This document shows, piece after piece, positions 6,901 through 16,746 of a stretch of 64,000 nucleotides of DNA. Positions within the stretch are counted from its first letter, which is position 1, and every line of letters begins with the position of its first letter. Under the pieces are notes generated by a model. The model was not told the DNA's origin. It did not search any database and saw only the letters and a program-made list of their open reading frames with translations. Source of the DNA: Sulfurovum xiamenensis. Its GTDB lineage: Bacteria > Campylobacterota > Campylobacteria > Campylobacterales > Sulfurovaceae. The position numbers and the translations under genes are program-made. Location of the stretch: positions 186,001 through 250,000 of the forward strand of contig NZ_JAQIBC010000003.1 of the NCBI RefSeq assembly GCF_030347995.1. The letters are read 5' to 3'.

Positions 6901-8940
6901 CTAAAATAGATCTTCAAAAAGTTCTCTGGTTGACTTCTCTTTTGCAGGCTTTGTGTTGACCGGTTTAGGTTCAGGTTTTGGTTGGAGTTTAAAAAGCTCT
7001 TTGACAGAAGGTTTGGATTTTATCTCCGGTTCTACAGTCACTTTTTTCTTTTCTTCTTTTTGTGCTACTGAAGGTTCATGTATGACTACAGGTGGTGTTT
7101 TTGGTTCTACTTTGATCTCCGGACTGGTCACTTCAAGACCTCCTTCTGGTTTCAAATAATCGAGCTCTACAAGTATGTCCAATACTCTTCTAAAGGTAGG
7201 GACTGCTGATTGTGATGCAAAGTATTTATAGGGTTTTTTAGCACGTATGACCAACGCACCGATGGTATATTTATGTCCTTCGTTGTCGTTGGCAAAACCA
7301 TAAAAGCTGCTGTGGTATTCTCTCACATAGCGTCCATGTTTAGCGATATGTGCTGTTCCTGTTTTCCCGCCTACTTCTAAGCCTGGGTACTGTGCTTTGA
7401 CACCCGTACCGCGCTTGACCACTTCTAAAAGGATATCATGTATCTGGTTAGCCGCTTTTTTACTGACAGCTTGCATATTACCCACTTCAGGAGGAAGGGT
7501 ATAGTGGTTGCCCTGTGCATCTTGCAGATAATCCACTAAATGAGGTGTCACAGCTAAACCATCATTGTTGAAAGCGGAGTAGGCTTTAAGCAGCTGAGTG
7601 AATGTCACCATCATACCATAGCCAAACGAAGAGTTCGCTCTATGCATTTTATGATCGAGTAGTCTAAGCGACTTGAGAGAACCTGGAAGATCACGTGAGA
7701 GGTCTATCCCGGTTTTTTGGGCGAGTCCGAACTTGAGCAGACCTTCTCTGAACTCTTTACCTGTAAGCAGCCATGAGATTTGAGAGGTACCGATATTGGA
7801 AGAGTGTACCACGATATCCGTGACGGAAAGAGACTCAAAATAATCATCATCACTCACATGCTGTCCCCCTGTAATATCAAATCTTTTATAGCCGGTCTTA
7901 AACCATGTGTCAGGTGTGATCCTTTTTTTGTCAAGTGCCATGGCAATCGTGATCGGTTTAAGGACTGAACCTGCTTCATAAGGGTATTCTGTAAATTTTG
8001 GTACAAGTGAAGCAATATCGTTTCGTGTAATGTGCGATGGGTCATATCGTTCAGAACTTGCCATGCTTAGTACCTTACCAGTCTCACTCTCCATGATGCC
8101 GACCAGGATCTCATCGGCATCAATACTGTGTTTCATTTGGTCTATCATCAGTTCAACACGTCTCTGCAGGGCAAGAGGAATGTTGAGATGAAGGTCTAAT
8201 CCATCTACACGCTGCATCTTAATACTGTTCTTGTCATGGATGACCGCGCCGACCACATCACGCTTACCTTGGAAATATCCATTTTTCTTAGAGGTAATGT
8301 GCTTTTCATACGCACGTTCAAGCCCTTTTTTCCCTGCCGGACGTGTGTAACGTCCATCACTTTCATCTCCTACATAGCCTAATATCGGACTTAAAACATC
8401 ACCTAGAGGGAAACGTCTGCTCTCACCATTTTCTATGATATCTAGACCATAGAGCACTTCTATGCCATTACGGAGTTTGATAGACTGAAATACATCCAGT
8501 TTTCGTAATTTATACGCAAGGGATTTAAGCTGCATCGCTGAACGTGCATTAATGGTTTTAGAGAGGATGATATTGCCTTTGATCTCTTTCCCTTTACGGT
8601 TTTTAAATCTTTTAAGGATATCTTTCTCAGGAATACCGCTATAGATACTGAAGAGTTTGACAAACAGTGCTTTTTTGTCAAGGTCTATACTCGCTCCACG
8701 AACCACTGCCTGATAGGTTTTTTCTGAACTGCTAAGGGTATATCCGTCTTCAGAGATGATAGACCCGCGAAATGAACGGTCATAAATTGTAGTCGTATGG
8801 CTGGGGATATGTCTGTCTGATGAGATGGTTTTCAGTACGGAAAATAAGAACATACCCATGGCAAGCAATAAGAGTAAAAAAAGGAAAGAAATTTTGGTCT
8901 TTCTTTGATGTATTGCTCTGTTTTGTATGTCTTTATTCAT
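6901..8940 (-). CDS. ftsI: Peptidoglycan transpeptidase FtsI (penicillin-binding protein 3)
   Basis: The septal class B penicillin-binding protein that cross-links peptidoglycan with FtsW. It has a short cytoplasmic N-terminus, one membrane anchor (about residues 18-37), a dimerisation domain, and the transpeptidase domain with SVLK (Ser325, Lys328), SSN (380-382) and KTGT (526-529). After the catalytic domain, from about residue 600, comes an unusual proline/lysine/glutamate-rich tail of about 75 residues that ends with two copies of an S-x-[KR]-E-L-F motif (645-650 and 670-675). It is divergent from ftsW, sharing an 85-base promoter region. Confidence 0.93.
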   Translation of the reverse strand: MNKDIQNRAIHQRKTKISFLFLLLLLAMGMFLFSVLKTISSDRHIPSHTTTIYDRSFRGSIISEDGYTLSSSEKTYQAVVRGASIDLDKKALFVKLFSIYSGIPEKDILKRFKNRKGKEIKGNIILSKTINARSAMQLKSLAYKLRKLDVFQSIKLRNGIEVLYGLDIIENGESRRFPLGDVLSPILGYVGDESDGRYTRPAGKKGLERAYEKHITSKKNGYFQGKRDVVGAVIHDKNSIKMQRVDGLDLHLNIPLALQRRVELMIDQMKHSIDADEILVGIMESETGKVLSMASSERYDPSHITRNDIASLVPKFTEYPYEAGSVLKPITIAMALDKKRITPDTWFKTGYKRFDITGGQHVSDDDYFESLSVTDIVVHSSNIGTSQISWLLTGKEFREGLLKFGLAQKTGIDLSRDLPGSLKSLRLLDHKMHRANSSFGYGMMVTFTQLLKAYSAFNNDGLAVTPHLVDYLQDAQGNHYTLPPEVGNMQAVSKKAANQIHDILLEVVKRGTGVKAQYPGLEVGGKTGTAHIAKHGRYVREYHSSFYGFANDNEGHKYTIGALVIRAKKPYKYFASQSAVPTFRRVLDILVELDYLKPEGGLEVTSPEIKVEPKTPPVVIHEPSVAQKEEKKKVTVEPEIKSKPSVKELFKLQPKPEPKPVNTKPAKEKSTRELFEDLF

Positions 8941-9025
8941 ATTTCCCTCTTATAGAGTGTCATTTTATCAAAGTTATCTGTTAAATCTGATAAAATACTA
9001 ATGAATAAAAGAAAGAGAATATGAT

Positions 9026-10207
9026 ATGGTAGACAAACCCCTTTTAGCAGGTGTCATGACACTTTTGACACTTTCATTAGTGATGAGTTATTCTCTCTCT
9101 ACCTATACCGTACTGCATTTTAATTATGCGGATTTTCACTTTTTTATACGACAATGTATGGCTGTTTTTATAGGGTTCGGAACGATGGTTCTTTTAAGTA
9201 GAATGGACCCTGATAAATGGTTTTCACGTATAGGATTGTCACTGTTTATCCTCTTTTTTATTCTGATGATAGGTATGCAGTTTTTACCTTCTTCTCTTGT
9301 AACAGCGGTAGGAGGGGCCAAACGATGGATACATGTAGGGCCTATGTCCATTGCACCTGTTGAATTCTTTAAAGTGGGGTTCGTCTTCTTTTTGGCCTGG
9401 AGTTTTTCTCGTAAACTACTCAACAAAACAAAAATGCAGTTTTGGGAAGAGGTACGTACTTTTACGCCGTATCTCTTTGTGTTCATGGTGGCCGTTGTTA
9501 TCATCGCTGTATTTCAAAAAGATCTAGGTCAAGTGGTGGTATTGGGAGCGACACTCATGGTATTGTTCTTGTTTATCGGAAGCTCATGGAAGTTCTTTCT
9601 CAGCCTGCTTTCTGTTGGTTTGTTCGCTTTTGTAGGGCTCATTATCCTGGCACCTCACCGTATGGCACGGATCAAAAGCTGGTGGGGAACGGTACAAGAC
9701 AGTATCCTCTCTCTTTTCCCTTTTGAATCGGTTCAGAACCTTCGTATAGAAGCAGGCAAAGAACCCTATCAGATATCAAATTCTCTCAATGCCATTTATA
9801 ATGGCGGTTTCTGGGGACAAGGTCTGGGCAACGGTCAGTTTAAACTGGGCTACCTAAGTGAAGTCCATACAGACTTTATTTTGGCAGGTATCACGGAAGA
9901 GTTAGGATTTTTAGGACTGTTCTTGGTGACACTGACCATCTTGTTCATAGTCTTCCGTATCTTCAAGATCGCTTCCAAAGTAAAAAACCCTATGTATTAC
10001 CTCTTCTCCATAGGGGTAGGGTTGCTGATCTCGTTGGCATTTATCCTTAACTCTTACGGTATTTCAGGGATCACACCTATTAAAGGAATTGCCGTACCGT
10101 TCTTAAGTTATGGTGGTTCGCATATATGGGCTTCCTGTATCGCTATAGGTATGGTCTTGATGGTATCTAAAAAGGTACCAAGGGATGCTAAAGGAAGAAT
10201 GCGATGA
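9026..10207 (+). CDS. ftsW: Septal peptidoglycan polymerase FtsW (SEDS family)
   Basis: A SEDS-family membrane glycosyltransferase that polymerises lipid II at the division septum. About ten hydrophobic segments are visible. Family signatures include QKDLGQVVVLGA in the middle, the GLGNGQFKLGYLSEVHTDFI loop and the C-terminal PFLSYGGSHIW. The length is 393 aa. The ATG of murG overlaps its stop by four bases (ATGA), so the two are translationally coupled, and ftsI lies divergent upstream. RodA is the alternative assignment; the neighbouring ftsI and murG favour FtsW. Confidence 0.92.
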   Translation: MVDKPLLAGVMTLLTLSLVMSYSLSTYTVLHFNYADFHFFIRQCMAVFIGFGTMVLLSRMDPDKWFSRIGLSLFILFFILMIGMQFLPSSLVTAVGGAKRWIHVGPMSIAPVEFFKVGFVFFLAWSFSRKLLNKTKMQFWEEVRTFTPYLFVFMVAVVIIAVFQKDLGQVVVLGATLMVLFLFIGSSWKFFLSLLSVGLFAFVGLIILAPHRMARIKSWWGTVQDSILSLFPFESVQNLRIEAGKEPYQISNSLNAIYNGGFWGQGLGNGQFKLGYLSEVHTDFILAGITEELGFLGLFLVTLTILFIVFRIFKIASKVKNPMYYLFSIGVGLLISLAFILNSYGISGITPIKGIAVPFLSYGGSHIWASCIAIGMVLMVSKKVPRDAKGRMR

Positions 10208-11211
10208 GTATTGTAATGACAGGTGGTGGTACAGGTGGGCATTTGGCCATCATCAAGGCAGTGAAAGAGCATCTGAAAGAGGAAGAACTGATCTATATCG
10301 GTTCCACCAAAGGACAAGACAAACAGTGGTTTGAAGAGGATTCTGATTTTGCATACACATACTTTTTTGAAACACGCGGCGTAGTAAACCAGGGATCATT
10401 AGGTAAGGTCAAATCACTCTTTATGATGTTCAAAGCAACGATACAAGCCATTAAACTTTTAAGAAAACACAAGGCCAAAGTGGTCTTTTCTGTGGGCGGT
10501 TTCTCAGCTGCTGCCACCGCCTTTGCAGCCAGGATCCTTCGTATACCCTTAGTCATCCATGAACAAAATGCCGCACTGGGTTCACTTAACAAACTGCTTA
10601 AGCCCCATGCTACAGCATTCATCTCTTCATACTTGGAAGAGAGCCCCATCAAAGCTTATCCTATCAAGCAGATATTTTTCGATAATGCCCGCATACGGGA
10701 TAAAGTGGGAACTATCATATTTCTTGGCGGATCCCAAGGGGCAAAAGCTATCAACACACTAGCGTTAGAGTTAGCACCCCAACTCAAAGAGAGAGGGATA
10801 AATATCATCCATCAGGCGGGTCAAAATAACATTGATGAGGTACAAAAAGTCTATGATGAACTGGGTATCGAAGCAGATGTATTCGGTTTTACGACCAAAC
10901 TGGCAGACTATATGAAAGAAGCTGATCTTGCCATAGCACGTTCGGGTGCTTCGACACTATGGGAACTCTCGGCGACGGCTCTGCCTGCACTCTATATTCC
11001 CTACCCGCATGCTGCGAGTGATCATCAGTTTTACAATGCACAGTTTCTGGTCGAAAAAAATCTTGCATGGATCATGAGGGAAGACGAGATAGAGACAGGG
11101 AAAGTCCTTGCACTACTGGATGAGGATCTGTCAGAGAAAAGTAGAGGACTTATGGAGATCGTTGAAAAGAACGGCAGTGAGAAGATTGCTGCGTTATTGA
11201 CACAAATCTGA
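10204..11211 (+). CDS. murG: UDP-GlcNAc:lipid I N-acetylglucosaminyltransferase MurG
   Basis: A GT28-family enzyme that converts lipid I to lipid II on the inner face of the cytoplasmic membrane. The N-terminal TGGGTGGH loop (residues 6-13), the HEQNAALG motif and the GGSQGAK donor-site loop are present, with the acceptor-side ARSGASTLWE stretch near the C-terminus. At 335 aa it is slightly shorter than E. coli MurG. It overlaps ftsW by four bases. Confidence 0.95.
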   Translation: MSIVMTGGGTGGHLAIIKAVKEHLKEEELIYIGSTKGQDKQWFEEDSDFAYTYFFETRGVVNQGSLGKVKSLFMMFKATIQAIKLLRKHKAKVVFSVGGFSAAATAFAARILRIPLVIHEQNAALGSLNKLLKPHATAFISSYLEESPIKAYPIKQIFFDNARIRDKVGTIIFLGGSQGAKAINTLALELAPQLKERGINIIHQAGQNNIDEVQKVYDELGIEADVFGFTTKLADYMKEADLAIARSGASTLWELSATALPALYIPYPHAASDHQFYNAQFLVEKNLAWIMREDEIETGKVLALLDEDLSEKSRGLMEIVEKNGSEKIAALLTQI

Positions 11212-11255
11212 CACGATTATCTGTTATGATGGGTTAAATAAAAGGAAAAGGATTG

Positions 11256-11699
11256 ATGATGAAAAAGTTTATGATATTGATACTCTCTGGAGTATCCGTT
11301 ATGGCGTTGAGTGGCTGTGGCGGCGGAAGTGATGATGGACCGGTACCCGAAACATATTTTATTACAGATGGTTTGGGTTATGGTGTGAGTGATATCATCT
11401 ATCATTGTGACAGTGGTTTAAGCGGTGTCACTAATTTTGAAGGGGCTTTCACATTTGATCTTCGCGGAGATAATTGTAATTTTGACTTAGTCACAAACAT
11501 TATTGTAGATGATCTGTTTATTGAATATGACAATGATCCAAATACGGATGCAGGTATAAACGGTATCTATTATGAATGTGTTGCAAATGGTACTCTTAGT
11601 GCATCAGGCTACACAAGATATGATCCGCTATGGGATGTTAATGGTTTTATCGAAGATGGAAGCTTACATGATGGATGTACACTATTTGATATCTATTAA
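11256..11699 (+). CDS. Small secreted lipoprotein of unknown function
   Basis: A type II signal peptide is clear: MMKKFMILILSGVSVMA followed by the lipobox LSGC and a glycine-rich linker. The mature part (about 125 aa) is acidic and carries four spaced cysteines (in HCDSG, DNCNF, YECVA and DGCTL), which could form two disulfides in the periplasm. No domain is recognised. Starts at 11253 (TTG), 11256 or 11259 are all possible behind GGAAAAGGA; the ATGs are preferred. It stands alone between murG and alaS. Confidence 0.75.
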   Translation: MMKKFMILILSGVSVMALSGCGGGSDDGPVPETYFITDGLGYGVSDIIYHCDSGLSGVTNFEGAFTFDLRGDNCNFDLVTNIIVDDLFIEYDNDPNTDAGINGIYYECVANGTLSASGYTRYDPLWDVNGFIEDGSLHDGCTLFDIY

Positions 11700-11798
11700 G
11701 ATGAGATATACCTGTATATTGTGTTCGCCCGTTACATAATTTTCTTGTGTTAGAAAAAGATGTTAGTGAAAAACAGCCGTACTGAGGCCATAAATCTC

Positions 11799-11813
11799 AC
11801 ACAATTATTGTGT
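11799..11813. repeat. 15-bp perfect palindrome in the gap upstream of alaS
   Basis: ACACAATTATTGTGT reads as a seven-base inverted repeat around one central base. It lies in the 262-base gap between the lipoprotein gene and alaS, 100 bases before the alaS -10 box. It may be an operator; no regulator can be named. Confidence 0.4.
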
Positions 11814-11837
11814 ACTATATGTCTGAACCTATCCACA

Positions 11838-11876
11838 GCAGGGCTCTATGTACTCAAATAGAAAGTAGAGTCCTGC
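11838..11876. other. Strong stem-loop between the lipoprotein gene and alaS
   Basis: GCAGGGCTCTA (11838-11848) pairs with TAGAGTCCTGC (11866-11876), eleven pairs with one G-U wobble and a 17-base loop. No T tract follows, so it is not a classic terminator. It lies just upstream of the alaS promoter and thus probably outside the alaS mRNA. Confidence 0.5.
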
Positions 11877-11915
11877 GAAATTCCACTCTTTACCTCTAAG
11901 TAACCACAATTTAGC

Positions 11916-11921
11916 TAAAAT
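11916..11921 (+). promoter_or_regulatory. Predicted -10 box of alaS
   Basis: TAAAAT in the context TTTAGCTAAAATGTCACC, about 40 bases before the alaS ATG. Confidence 0.5.
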
Positions 11922-11961
11922 GTCACCAATTTATACAACACAATTTTAGGATCAGATTATC

Positions 11962-14520
11962 ATGGATATCAGAAAAGAATTTCTAGACTTTTTTCAAAGT
12001 AAAGGGCATCAGCTTATACCATCTTCACCACTCGTACCGGACGATGCGACACTTATGTTCACCAATGCCGGGATGGTACAGTTCAAGAACATCTTTACGG
12101 GTGAAGCACCTATCCCTGAGATACCTCGTGCTACCTCTTCACAAACCTGTTTAAGAGCGGGTGGAAAGCACAATGACCTTGACAATGTAGGTTATACGGC
12201 ACGTCACCATACACTTTTTGAAATGCTTGGGAATTTCTCTTTTGCGGATTATTTCAAAAAAGAAGCCATTGCTTATGCATGGGAATTTGTAACAAGTGAG
12301 AAGTATCTGAACCTTCCTGTAGACAAGCTTTGGGTGACCGTGCATACGAGTGATGATGAAGCGGAAGAGCTATGGAAGGAACATATAGCAGCAGACCGTA
12401 TCTTGCGTTTTGGTGATGCCGATAACTTCTGGCAGATGGGAGATACGGGTCCTTGCGGTCCTTCTTCTGAGATCTTCTATGACCAGGGGGAAGAGAACTT
12501 TAATGGTCCGGAAGACAAAATGGGTGGAGAAGGGGACAGATTCTTAGAGATCTGGAACCTGGTATTCATGCAGTATTACCGTGATGAAACAGGTACACTG
12601 ACCCCGCTTCCAAAACCTAGTATCGATACAGGTATGGGACTGGAGAGGGTGGTTGCCATCAAAGAGGGTAAACTCAACAACTACCACTCTTCACTCTTCA
12701 TGCCTTTCTTGGAGAAGATCGGTGAACTTGTAGGTGCACCTTATGATTACGAAGCACCTAACTCTGCTTCTTACCGTGTGATCGCTGATCATTTACGTTC
12801 TTGTTCATTCCTGCTTGCTCAGGGTGTGAACTTTGACAAAGAAGGACGTGGATATGTACTTCGTCGTATCATGCGTCGTGCCATTCGTCACGGATATTTA
12901 CTAGGATTACGTGAACCATTCATGTATAAACTGGTAGATACTCTGATCGAGCAGATGGGTGAACAGTATGAGTATCTTCCGGATAGAGCAGAAGCGATCA
13001 AAACATCTATGAAGATGGAAGAAGAGCGTTTCTTTGATACGATCGAAGCAGGGATCAAACTCTTTAATGAAGAGTTGAAAAATACCTCTGAAGTGTTCAA
13101 TGGTGAAGTAGCCTTTAAACTCTATGATACCTATGGTTTCCCACTTGACCTTACGGAAGATATGCTTCGTGAGAAAAATATCAAGCTGGATATCGATGCA
13201 TTCGATGCGAAGATGGAAGCACAAAAGGCACAATCAAAAGCCAACTGGAAAGGTACAGGTGATGCTTCAGAAACAGGTGACTTTAAAGCACTTAAGGAGC
13301 AGTTTGATGTCAATGAATTTGTCGGTTATGAGAGTACAACTGCCAGTGCAAAAGTGTTGGCTCTGCTGGATGAGGACTTTAACCAGGTAGAGCGCATTGA
13401 CGGGAAAGGATGGGTTCTTCTTGATAAAACACCATTTTATGCAGAATCAGGTGGACAAACAGGTGATACCGGAACACTTAACAACGATATAAAAGTACTC
13501 GATACAAGAAAGTTCTTAGAGATGAACCTTTCAGAAGTTAAAGGTAAGTTGAGTGTGGGTGATGAGGTAGAGGCTGTGGTAGATACCAGTCGTGCCGAGA
13601 TAGAGAAACACCACTCTGCAACACACTTGCTTCATGCGGCACTTAGGGCTGTTTTGGGAGACCACATAGCTCAAGCTGGTTCTCTCAATGATGACAAAAG
13701 ATTGCGTTTTGACTTCTCTCATCCACAGGCAATGACAGCTGAAGAGATAGCCAAAGTGGAAGCATGGGTGAATGATAAAATTTCCAGAGCCATCCCGGGG
13801 AAAACGGAAGTGATGTCGATAGAAGAAGCGAAGAACTCTGGTGCTATGGCCCTCTTTGGTGAAAAGTATGGTGATGAAGTACGTGTTGTCAGTTTTGCAG
13901 ATGATTCTATAGAATTATGTGGTGGTACACATGTAGGGAATGCTGCGCAGATAGGTCTCTTTATGATCACTAAAGAGAGTGGTGTAAGTGCGGGTGTAAG
14001 ACGTATAGAGGCTGTGTGTGGAAATGCTGCAAGAGAAATGGTCAATGGACTCAGAGATGAACTTAATGAGATCAAAGCAGAGCTCAAGAACCAAAATCCG
14101 ATGGCAGGTATCGCTAAACTCAAAGAGCAGGTGAAAACACTGAAAGGAGAGTTGGCTTCAGCTATGAGCAGTTCTCAAAAAGAGTTGAGTGCTGTTGAGG
14201 TTAATGGCGTAAATGTCATCGTAGAAGAAGTTGAAAATGGTGATATTAAAACCATGATCGATGAGATCAAAAATAAATATGAGAACATTGCGGTGATGCT
14301 CTTTATGAAAAAAGGTGACAAGGTTATGCTTGCAGCCGGTTCTAAAAATACACCGATCAAAGCAGGTGACTGGATCAAGTCGATCGCACCGATCGTTGGC
14401 GGCGGTGGCGGTGGACGTCCTGACTTCGCACAGGCAGGCGGAAAAGACCCAAGCAAGATCACTACAGCCTTGGAAGAGGCAAAAGTCTATTTGAGTGAAG
14501 TATTGGAAGGCGGAAACTAA
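11962..14520 (+). CDS. alaS: Alanyl-tRNA synthetase
   Basis: A class II synthetase that charges tRNA-Ala. The N-terminal catalytic core carries [18 protein letters not shown] and [15 protein letters not shown], and the editing domain has the zinc/catalytic signatures [12 protein letters not shown] and [11 protein letters not shown]. The C-terminal oligomerisation region ends with the glycine-rich [15 protein letters not shown]. The 852-aa length is normal. A promoter lies about 40 bases upstream. The next gene starts one base after its stop, so alaS heads a long co-directional run. Confidence 0.97.
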   Translation: MDIRKEFLDFFQSKGHQLIPSSPLVPDDATLMFTNAGMVQFKNIFTGEAPIPEIPRATSSQTCLRAGGKHNDLDNVGYTARHHTLFEMLGNFSFADYFKKEAIAYAWEFVTSEKYLNLPVDKLWVTVHTSDDEAEELWKEHIAADRILRFGDADNFWQMGDTGPCGPSSEIFYDQGEENFNGPEDKMGGEGDRFLEIWNLVFMQYYRDETGTLTPLPKPSIDTGMGLERVVAIKEGKLNNYHSSLFMPFLEKIGELVGAPYDYEAPNSASYRVIADHLRSCSFLLAQGVNFDKEGRGYVLRRIMRRAIRHGYLLGLREPFMYKLVDTLIEQMGEQYEYLPDRAEAIKTSMKMEEERFFDTIEAGIKLFNEELKNTSEVFNGEVAFKLYDTYGFPLDLTEDMLREKNIKLDIDAFDAKMEAQKAQSKANWKGTGDASETGDFKALKEQFDVNEFVGYESTTASAKVLALLDEDFNQVERIDGKGWVLLDKTPFYAESGGQTGDTGTLNNDIKVLDTRKFLEMNLSEVKGKLSVGDEVEAVVDTSRAEIEKHHSATHLLHAALRAVLGDHIAQAGSLNDDKRLRFDFSHPQAMTAEEIAKVEAWVNDKISRAIPGKTEVMSIEEAKNSGAMALFGEKYGDEVRVVSFADDSIELCGGTHVGNAAQIGLFMITKESGVSAGVRRIEAVCGNAAREMVNGLRDELNEIKAELKNQNPMAGIAKLKEQVKTLKGELASAMSSSQKELSAVEVNGVNVIVEEVENGDIKTMIDEIKNKYENIAVMLFMKKGDKVMLAAGSKNTPIKAGDWIKSIAPIVGGGGGGRPDFAQAGGKDPSKITTALEEAKVYLSEVLEGGN

Positions 14521-14521
14521 G

Positions 14522-15049
14522 ATGACAGAACTCTTTAGCAACTATGGAAATTTGATCGTTTTTTTACATGTACTTTCTGCCTTTATCTGGGTAGGCGGTA
14601 TGATCGCGATCCGTGTGGCAGTCCATCCTGTCATTCAGCGAGGCGGTGTGACTGCAGCAGAGATGTTGGAAAACGATGTCAAGGCTTCTATGTTGGTACC
14701 CAAACAGAGATTAGGTATCACCCTACAGATCACAGGAAGACTTTTTAATCTTGTGATGCTTTTTATTGCACTGTTATTTGTTACAGGTTTGATCATGGCG
14801 ATAGCGACCGGTGGACACCATGGTGATCTAAAATCGCTTTTTCTTTCTAAAGAGATCATTTGGACGATCATGGCAGTCAATTACACCTATATGTATATCA
14901 AACGTGCAAAAGCATGGAAACTGTTCTCTCAAGGTGAGGTTGCACTTGCCAAAGCACAGATGAGTTTCATTCCTAACCTGCTTTTACCGATCAATATTGT
15001 GTTAGGAATCGTAGCGTTATGGTTAGGTGTATCTCTTAGAGGATTGTAA
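14522..15049 (+). CDS. Four-helix integral membrane protein, CopD-like
   Basis: A 175-aa membrane protein with about four hydrophobic segments. The first (FLHVLSAFIWVGGMI) resembles helices in CopD/DUF2269/HemJ-like proteins, where a histidine can bind haem or copper. Further histidines occur near HHGD in the loop after segment two. The ATG at 14522 is chosen because it lies one base after the alaS stop and starts the recognisable N-terminus. The function is not established. Confidence 0.7.
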   Translation: MTELFSNYGNLIVFLHVLSAFIWVGGMIAIRVAVHPVIQRGGVTAAEMLENDVKASMLVPKQRLGITLQITGRLFNLVMLFIALLFVTGLIMAIATGGHHGDLKSLFLSKEIIWTIMAVNYTYMYIKRAKAWKLFSQGEVALAKAQMSFIPNLLLPINIVLGIVALWLGVSLRGL

Positions 15050-15606
15050 TGATCTATTTGTGTTCATCTTCTGAAAGCAGGGCGTTGCTTCTCAATAACT
15101 TTGGAATCGATTTTATTCAAAAGTCGGTAGCGTATGATGAAGAGCAGATCACTACATCCATTGCAAAAGATTTTGTCTACACTGCAAGTAAAGGTAAACT
15201 CAATGCAGCTATTCGTGCGTTTGGAGTGGAGTCACCTCTGCTGTGTGCTGATACGGTCATCGCAGCTTCGGATGGAACGATCTTACGAAAACCCAAAAAC
15301 AGAGAAGATGCAAGACGCATCCTGAACATCCAAAGCGGTTCGACCATCTCTATCATCTCCTCTGCCCACTACAAGTCAAAGCGTTTGGCTTTTTCAGATA
15401 TCTCTGCAACGCATTATCATTTTTCTAGGTTTGAGGAAGAGGATCTTGAGAGATATCTTGAGAGTGGACTGTGGCAAGGTAAGGCAGGGGGATGTATGGT
15501 TGAAGGTTTTTGTAAAAAATACATTCAGTCTGTAGATGGCTATGAAAGCACGGCGATGGGATTACAAGTGGAAACACTATTGCCATGGATAAAGGTTAAA
15601 AATTAA
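15049..15606 (+). CDS. maf: Maf family nucleotide pyrophosphatase
   Basis: Maf proteins hydrolyse non-canonical or pyrimidine nucleoside triphosphates and have been linked to septum inhibition. The N-terminal phosphate-binding stretch SSSESRALLLNNFGIDF (a variant of the usual SxSPRR motif) and the catalytic ADTVI motif are present, followed by a K-P-K-x-x-EDA segment. At 185 aa the length is normal. Its ATG overlaps the upstream stop (TAATG), so it is coupled to the membrane protein before it. Confidence 0.9.
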   Translation: MIYLCSSSESRALLLNNFGIDFIQKSVAYDEEQITTSIAKDFVYTASKGKLNAAIRAFGVESPLLCADTVIAASDGTILRKPKNREDARRILNIQSGSTISIISSAHYKSKRLAFSDISATHYHFSRFEEEDLERYLESGLWQGKAGGCMVEGFCKKYIQSVDGYESTAMGLQVETLLPWIKVKN

Positions 15607-15607
15607 T

Positions 15608-16702
15608 ATGTATGAAAATGAATTAAAAGCCCTTAAAAAAGCAGGACGGTTCAGAGAACGCAAACTCTATGATGACAGGTTGGATGATCTGGCTTCTAAT
15701 GATTATCTGGGGTTGTCACTCAATAAAAAACAGTTTAAAAAAGCAGTAAAACTGGTCAATGAATATGAAACGATCAGCTCCAAGGCCAGTATGCTGGTGA
15801 ACGGCTATCACCCTATACACAGGGTCTTTGAGATGACCATGGCAGAGTATAATGGTTTTGAAGAAGGACTTGTAGTGGGTTCGGGCTTTTTGGCAAACAT
15901 GGCACTCATAGAAGCACTGGTTCGTAAAGGAGATATGCTTTTCATGGATGAAGAGTACCATGCCTCTGGTGTTATGGCTTCACAGCTTTTGGGAGACCGG
16001 GTGGTCACATTTGCTCATAATGATGTGGATGATCTTAGAGAAAAGTTAGCGGCATATCCGGCTAAAAGACAGATCATTGCAGTGGAAGGTGTCTACTCTA
16101 TGGGGGGAGATCTTTGTAAGAAAGAGATCTTTGACCTTGCTGATGAAGCCCAAGCACTGCTTATCGTTGATGAGGCACACAGCGCGGGAGTCCTTGGAAC
16201 CAAACTCTTGGGGATTTTTGAGTATTATGGTATCAGGATCAACGAAAGACATATCAAGATGGGAACACTGGGAAAAGCTTACGGTTCTTATGGGGCATAC
16301 ATCCTGGCTTCCAAAAACGTGATCAGTTTCCTGGAAAACAGAGCTAAACCGATCATCTACTCTACGGCACCCTCTGTGTTCGATACGGCATTGGCACTGG
16401 TCAATGTGGAACATATACGTAAAAAAGCAGAAAAATATAGAAAGAAGATCCTCGAACGGCAGACGGCGGTAAGAAAACAACTGGGTATTGAGTGTCAGAG
16501 TCTTATCGTACCTATAGAGATGCCAAGTAATGAACATGCATTGTTCGTACAGAAAGGGTTGATGGTCCAGGGGTATCTGGTAGGGGCAATCCGTCAGCCT
16601 ACAGTGGAAAAGCCGATCATCAGGGTAATACTGAATCTGGGTGTCTCTGTCCAGAAGATCAGACATGCGTTAGCACTCATTAGCCATAACACGGTACAAT
16701 AA
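15608..16702 (+). CDS. bioF: 8-amino-7-oxononanoate synthase-like alpha-oxoamine synthase
   Basis: A PLP-dependent alpha-oxoamine synthase that probably condenses pimeloyl thioester with alanine in biotin synthesis. The N-terminal LASNDYLGLS motif, DEAHSAG (residues 188-194, PLP ring stacking/aspartate) and the PLP lysine in GTLGKAYGSYG (Lys223) are all present. At 364 aa it is a little shorter than typical BioF (about 385), as in Campylobacterota. No other biotin gene is nearby, so a related oxoamine synthase such as 2-amino-3-ketobutyrate ligase cannot be excluded. Confidence 0.8.
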   Translation: MYENELKALKKAGRFRERKLYDDRLDDLASNDYLGLSLNKKQFKKAVKLVNEYETISSKASMLVNGYHPIHRVFEMTMAEYNGFEEGLVVGSGFLANMALIEALVRKGDMLFMDEEYHASGVMASQLLGDRVVTFAHNDVDDLREKLAAYPAKRQIIAVEGVYSMGGDLCKKEIFDLADEAQALLIVDEAHSAGVLGTKLLGIFEYYGIRINERHIKMGTLGKAYGSYGAYILASKNVISFLENRAKPIIYSTAPSVFDTALALVNVEHIRKKAEKYRKKILERQTAVRKQLGIECQSLIVPIEMPSNEHALFVQKGLMVQGYLVGAIRQPTVEKPIIRVILNLGVSVQKIRHALALISHNTVQ

Positions 16703-16746
16703 CCATTCAAAATAAAAAATGTATATATTTTTCATAAAGGGTCTGC

